DNA of 5,667 nucleotides from assembly GCA_021815525.1 (NCBI GenBank), contig JAKAGN010000206.1:1-5667 (forward strand), in the 5' to 3' direction. The position numbers were made by a program, and so were the translations under genes. This DNA comes from Deltaproteobacteria bacterium (GTDB taxonomy: Bacteria > Desulfobacterota > Desulfobacteria > Desulfobacterales > Desulfatibacillaceae). Positions within the stretch are counted from its first letter, which is position 1. Each line of letters starts with the position of its first letter. The notes beneath the pieces are model-generated. The model saw only the letters and a program-made list of their open reading frames with translations, had not been told where the DNA came from and did not search any database. Below are positions 4,370-5,667 of the stretch, piece by piece.

Positions 4370-5649
4370 CGGCGCGGGCCGAAAAATTCGACGCCCTGGT
4401 GGTGGGCGGCGGCGTGGCCGGCCTTTCGGCGGCCTTGAGCCTCGCGGACCAGGGAAAAACGGTGGCGGTGGTGGAGAAGGACGCCTCCATCGGCGGAGCC
4501 ATGATCCGCCTTTCCAAGGTCTTCCCCACCCTCGATTGCGCGAGTTGCATCACCACCCCCAAGATGGCGGCCGCGGCCCACCACGAGAACATACGGCTCT
4601 TCACCTTCTGCGACCTCCTGTCCCTTGACCGGCAAGACGGAAAGGTCCTGGCGAAAGTCCACAAACGCCCGCGCTTCGTGGACGAGGCCAAGTGCATAGG
4701 CTGCCGCAAGTGCGAGTACGCCTGCCCCGTCTACCTGGAAGACCCCGAGCAGGGCGGCTTCACGGCCAAAAAGGCCATCTCCATCCCCTTCGGGAACGCC
4801 ATTCCCCAGGTGGCGGTGCTGGACGCCCAAAGCTGCGCCCTGTGCGGCAAGTGCGCGCGCGTCTGCCCCACCAACGCCGTGGATTACCTCCAACAGCCCG
4901 TGGATTTCGAGATCGAGGCCCGGACGGTGATAATGGCCACGGGCTTTTCCGCCAACGCCCCCCAAATGAAGCCCGAGTACGGCCAAGGCCGCGTGGAGAA
5001 CGTCATCACCGCCCTCGCCATGGAGCGGCTCCTGGCCCCCCACGGCCCCTACATGCGGGTGCTCCGGCCAGGCGACGGCAAGGAGCCCGGCTCCATCGCC
5101 TTCGTCCAGTGCGCGGGCTCCCGGGACAAGACCCTTGGCGTACCCTACTGCTCGCGGGTCTGCTGCATGGCCGCCGTCAAGCAGGCCATGCTTCTTTCCG
5201 GGGCGCTGCCCATCGCCGATATAACCGTTTACTACATGGACATACGGGCCTTCGGCAAGAACCACGAGCAGTTCTTCCAAAACGCCCGGGCCATGGGCAT
5301 CGAGTTCGTCCGAGCCAAGCCCGCCCGCATCTTCCAGGGCGAAGACCTAAACGTCGTCCTTCGCTACGAGGACCAGGAAACCGGTGCAATAGTGGAGCGA
5401 GAGCACGAGCTCGTCGTCCTCTCCCTGGGCATGACGCCCCACTGGGACGGCCGCGGCATCGCAGGCCTCCACCGCGCCCCCGACGGCTTCCTCCAAAGCC
5501 CCGCCCCCAAGACCGCGCCGGCCCTCACCACCCTTCCCGGCGTCTTCGCAGCGGGCGCGGCCTTAGGCCCCAAAGACATAGTGGACACCATAGTGGAGGC
5601 CGACGCCGCCGCCGCCGAAGCCGCGACATGGCTCGAAGGCGCGGAATAG
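4366..5649 (+). CDS. HdrA-like flavin/iron-sulfur protein (short form)
   Basis: A 427-aa cytoplasmic homologue of the heterodisulfide reductase A subunit, an FAD and multi-[4Fe-4S] electron-transfer protein. In order: Rossmann FAD motif VVGGGVAGLSAA (12-23) with E37 after the second strand; the HdrA signature FPTLDCASCITTPKM (53-67); two ferredoxin motifs, C110-x2-C113-x2-C116-x3-C120 and C157-x2-C160-x2-C163-x3-C167; the HdrA-specific QCAGSRD (248-254) and YCSRVCCMAAVKQA (261-274), matching the cysteines that bind an unusual cluster next to the flavin in methanogen HdrA; and a C-terminal flavin segment GVFAAGAALGPKDIVDTIVEADAAAA (392-417). It lacks the N-terminal extension and C-terminal ferredoxin domain of full-length HdrA (about 650 aa). 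It is not QmoA, because the CASCITTPKM signature is HdrA-type. AAAGGAGG (4354-4361) supports the ATG at 4366. A purine-rich SD-like stretch (5648-5667) after the stop suggests that another operon gene follows. The substrate is unassigned. Confidence 0.93.
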   Translation: MTARAEKFDALVVGGGVAGLSAALSLADQGKTVAVVEKDASIGGAMIRLSKVFPTLDCASCITTPKMAAAAHHENIRLFTFCDLLSLDRQDGKVLAKVHKRPRFVDEAKCIGCRKCEYACPVYLEDPEQGGFTAKKAISIPFGNAIPQVAVLDAQSCALCGKCARVCPTNAVDYLQQPVDFEIEARTVIMATGFSANAPQMKPEYGQGRVENVITALAMERLLAPHGPYMRVLRPGDGKEPGSIAFVQCAGSRDKTLGVPYCSRVCCMAAVKQAMLLSGALPIADITVYYMDIRAFGKNHEQFFQNARAMGIEFVRAKPARIFQGEDLNVVLRYEDQETGAIVEREHELVVLSLGMTPHWDGRGIAGLHRAPDGFLQSPAPKTAPALTTLPGVFAAGAALGPKDIVDTIVEADAAAAEAATWLEGAE

Positions 5650-5667
5650 GAGGACGCGGGGGAGGGG

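Noticed and set aside
4168..5280. Long open frame on the minus strand opposite hdrA and mvhD
   Set aside because: It is a shadow of the GC-rich coding strand: low-complexity Gly/His/Val/Ala composition, no recognisable motif, and it fully overlaps two confident genes.
3618..5649. Selenocysteine codons in the Hdr/Mvh proteins
   Set aside because: All key cysteine positions are TGC or TGT, and no in-frame TGA interrupts the three genes.
4366..5649. Assignment of the flavoprotein as QmoA
   Set aside because: As recalled, QmoA lacks the CASCITTPKM signature and the paired ferredoxin motifs seen here, and no aprAB or qmoB/C genes are adjacent.
5647..5667. Readthrough of the TAG stop of hdrA as pyrrolysine or recoding
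   Set aside because: The protein already ends in the normal flavin-domain C-terminus, and the bases after TAG look like a Shine-Dalgarno for a following gene, not conserved coding sequence.
1..5667. CRISPR arrays, tRNA/rRNA genes, insertion sequences
   Set aside because: No regularly spaced direct repeats, no tRNA-like cloverleaf, no rRNA sequence and no transposase-like coding frame were seen on either strand.

Overview
The window is GC-rich and gene-dense, and its content suggests a strictly anaerobic sulfate- or sulfur-metabolising bacterium of the Desulfobacterota (Desulfobacterales- or Desulfovibrio-like). Two things point there. The adenylate kinase has the four-ligand metal-binding LID (C-X5-H-X15-C-X2-C) known from Desulfovibrio. 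The right half holds a TusA / MvhD-FlpD / HdrA cassette controlled by a sigma-54 activator, which is typical of sulfate reducers. The assignment is inferred from gene content only.

Layout. 1-231: gene-free leader with a perfect 14-bp hairpin (repeat copy A) and a sigma-70-like promoter. 232-903 (+): adenylate kinase (adk), closed by a strong intrinsic terminator at about 951-993, so probably a single-gene unit. 1073-1798 (+): integral-membrane methyltransferase of the isoprenylcysteine carboxyl methyltransferase / PEMT-like family. 1817-3190 (-): sigma-54-dependent transcriptional activator (Cys-containing PAS, AAA+, Fis-type HTH), convergent with the methyltransferase. 3191-3617: a 427-bp divergent control region. 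3618-3872, 3932-4369 and 4366-5649 (+): TusA-like sulfur carrier, MvhD/FlpD-type iron-sulfur protein, and a short HdrA-like flavin/iron-sulfur protein. The last two overlap by four bases (ATGA). The operon probably continues past the window, because a purine-rich SD-like stretch follows the hdrA stop.

How the right half works together. The divergent region has a textbook -24/-12 promoter (TGGCAC-N5-TTGCT, 3496-3511) pointing at the tusA-mvhD-hdrA operon. About 100-150 bp upstream of it is a cluster of five TTAACG/CGTTAA units, including a perfect 11-bp inverted repeat. This is where enhancer sites for the adjacent activator are expected. The inferred model is that the activator senses a redox, sulfur or metal cue through its four-cysteine PAS domain, binds the TTAACG cluster and switches on the operon. 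The operon would encode a sulfur-relay and electron-transfer module: TusA carries persulfide sulfur, HdrA carries FAD and iron-sulfur clusters, and MvhD links HdrA to an electron donor or acceptor. The substrate cannot be read from the window.

The most interesting points are this sigma-54-controlled TusA-MvhD-HdrA cassette, the altered cysteine pattern of its MvhD protein, the enhancer cluster, a strong intercistronic hairpin between tusA and mvhD, an attenuator-like fold in the regulator leader, and two related hairpin-plus-tail repeats at 3-59 and 3264-3317.
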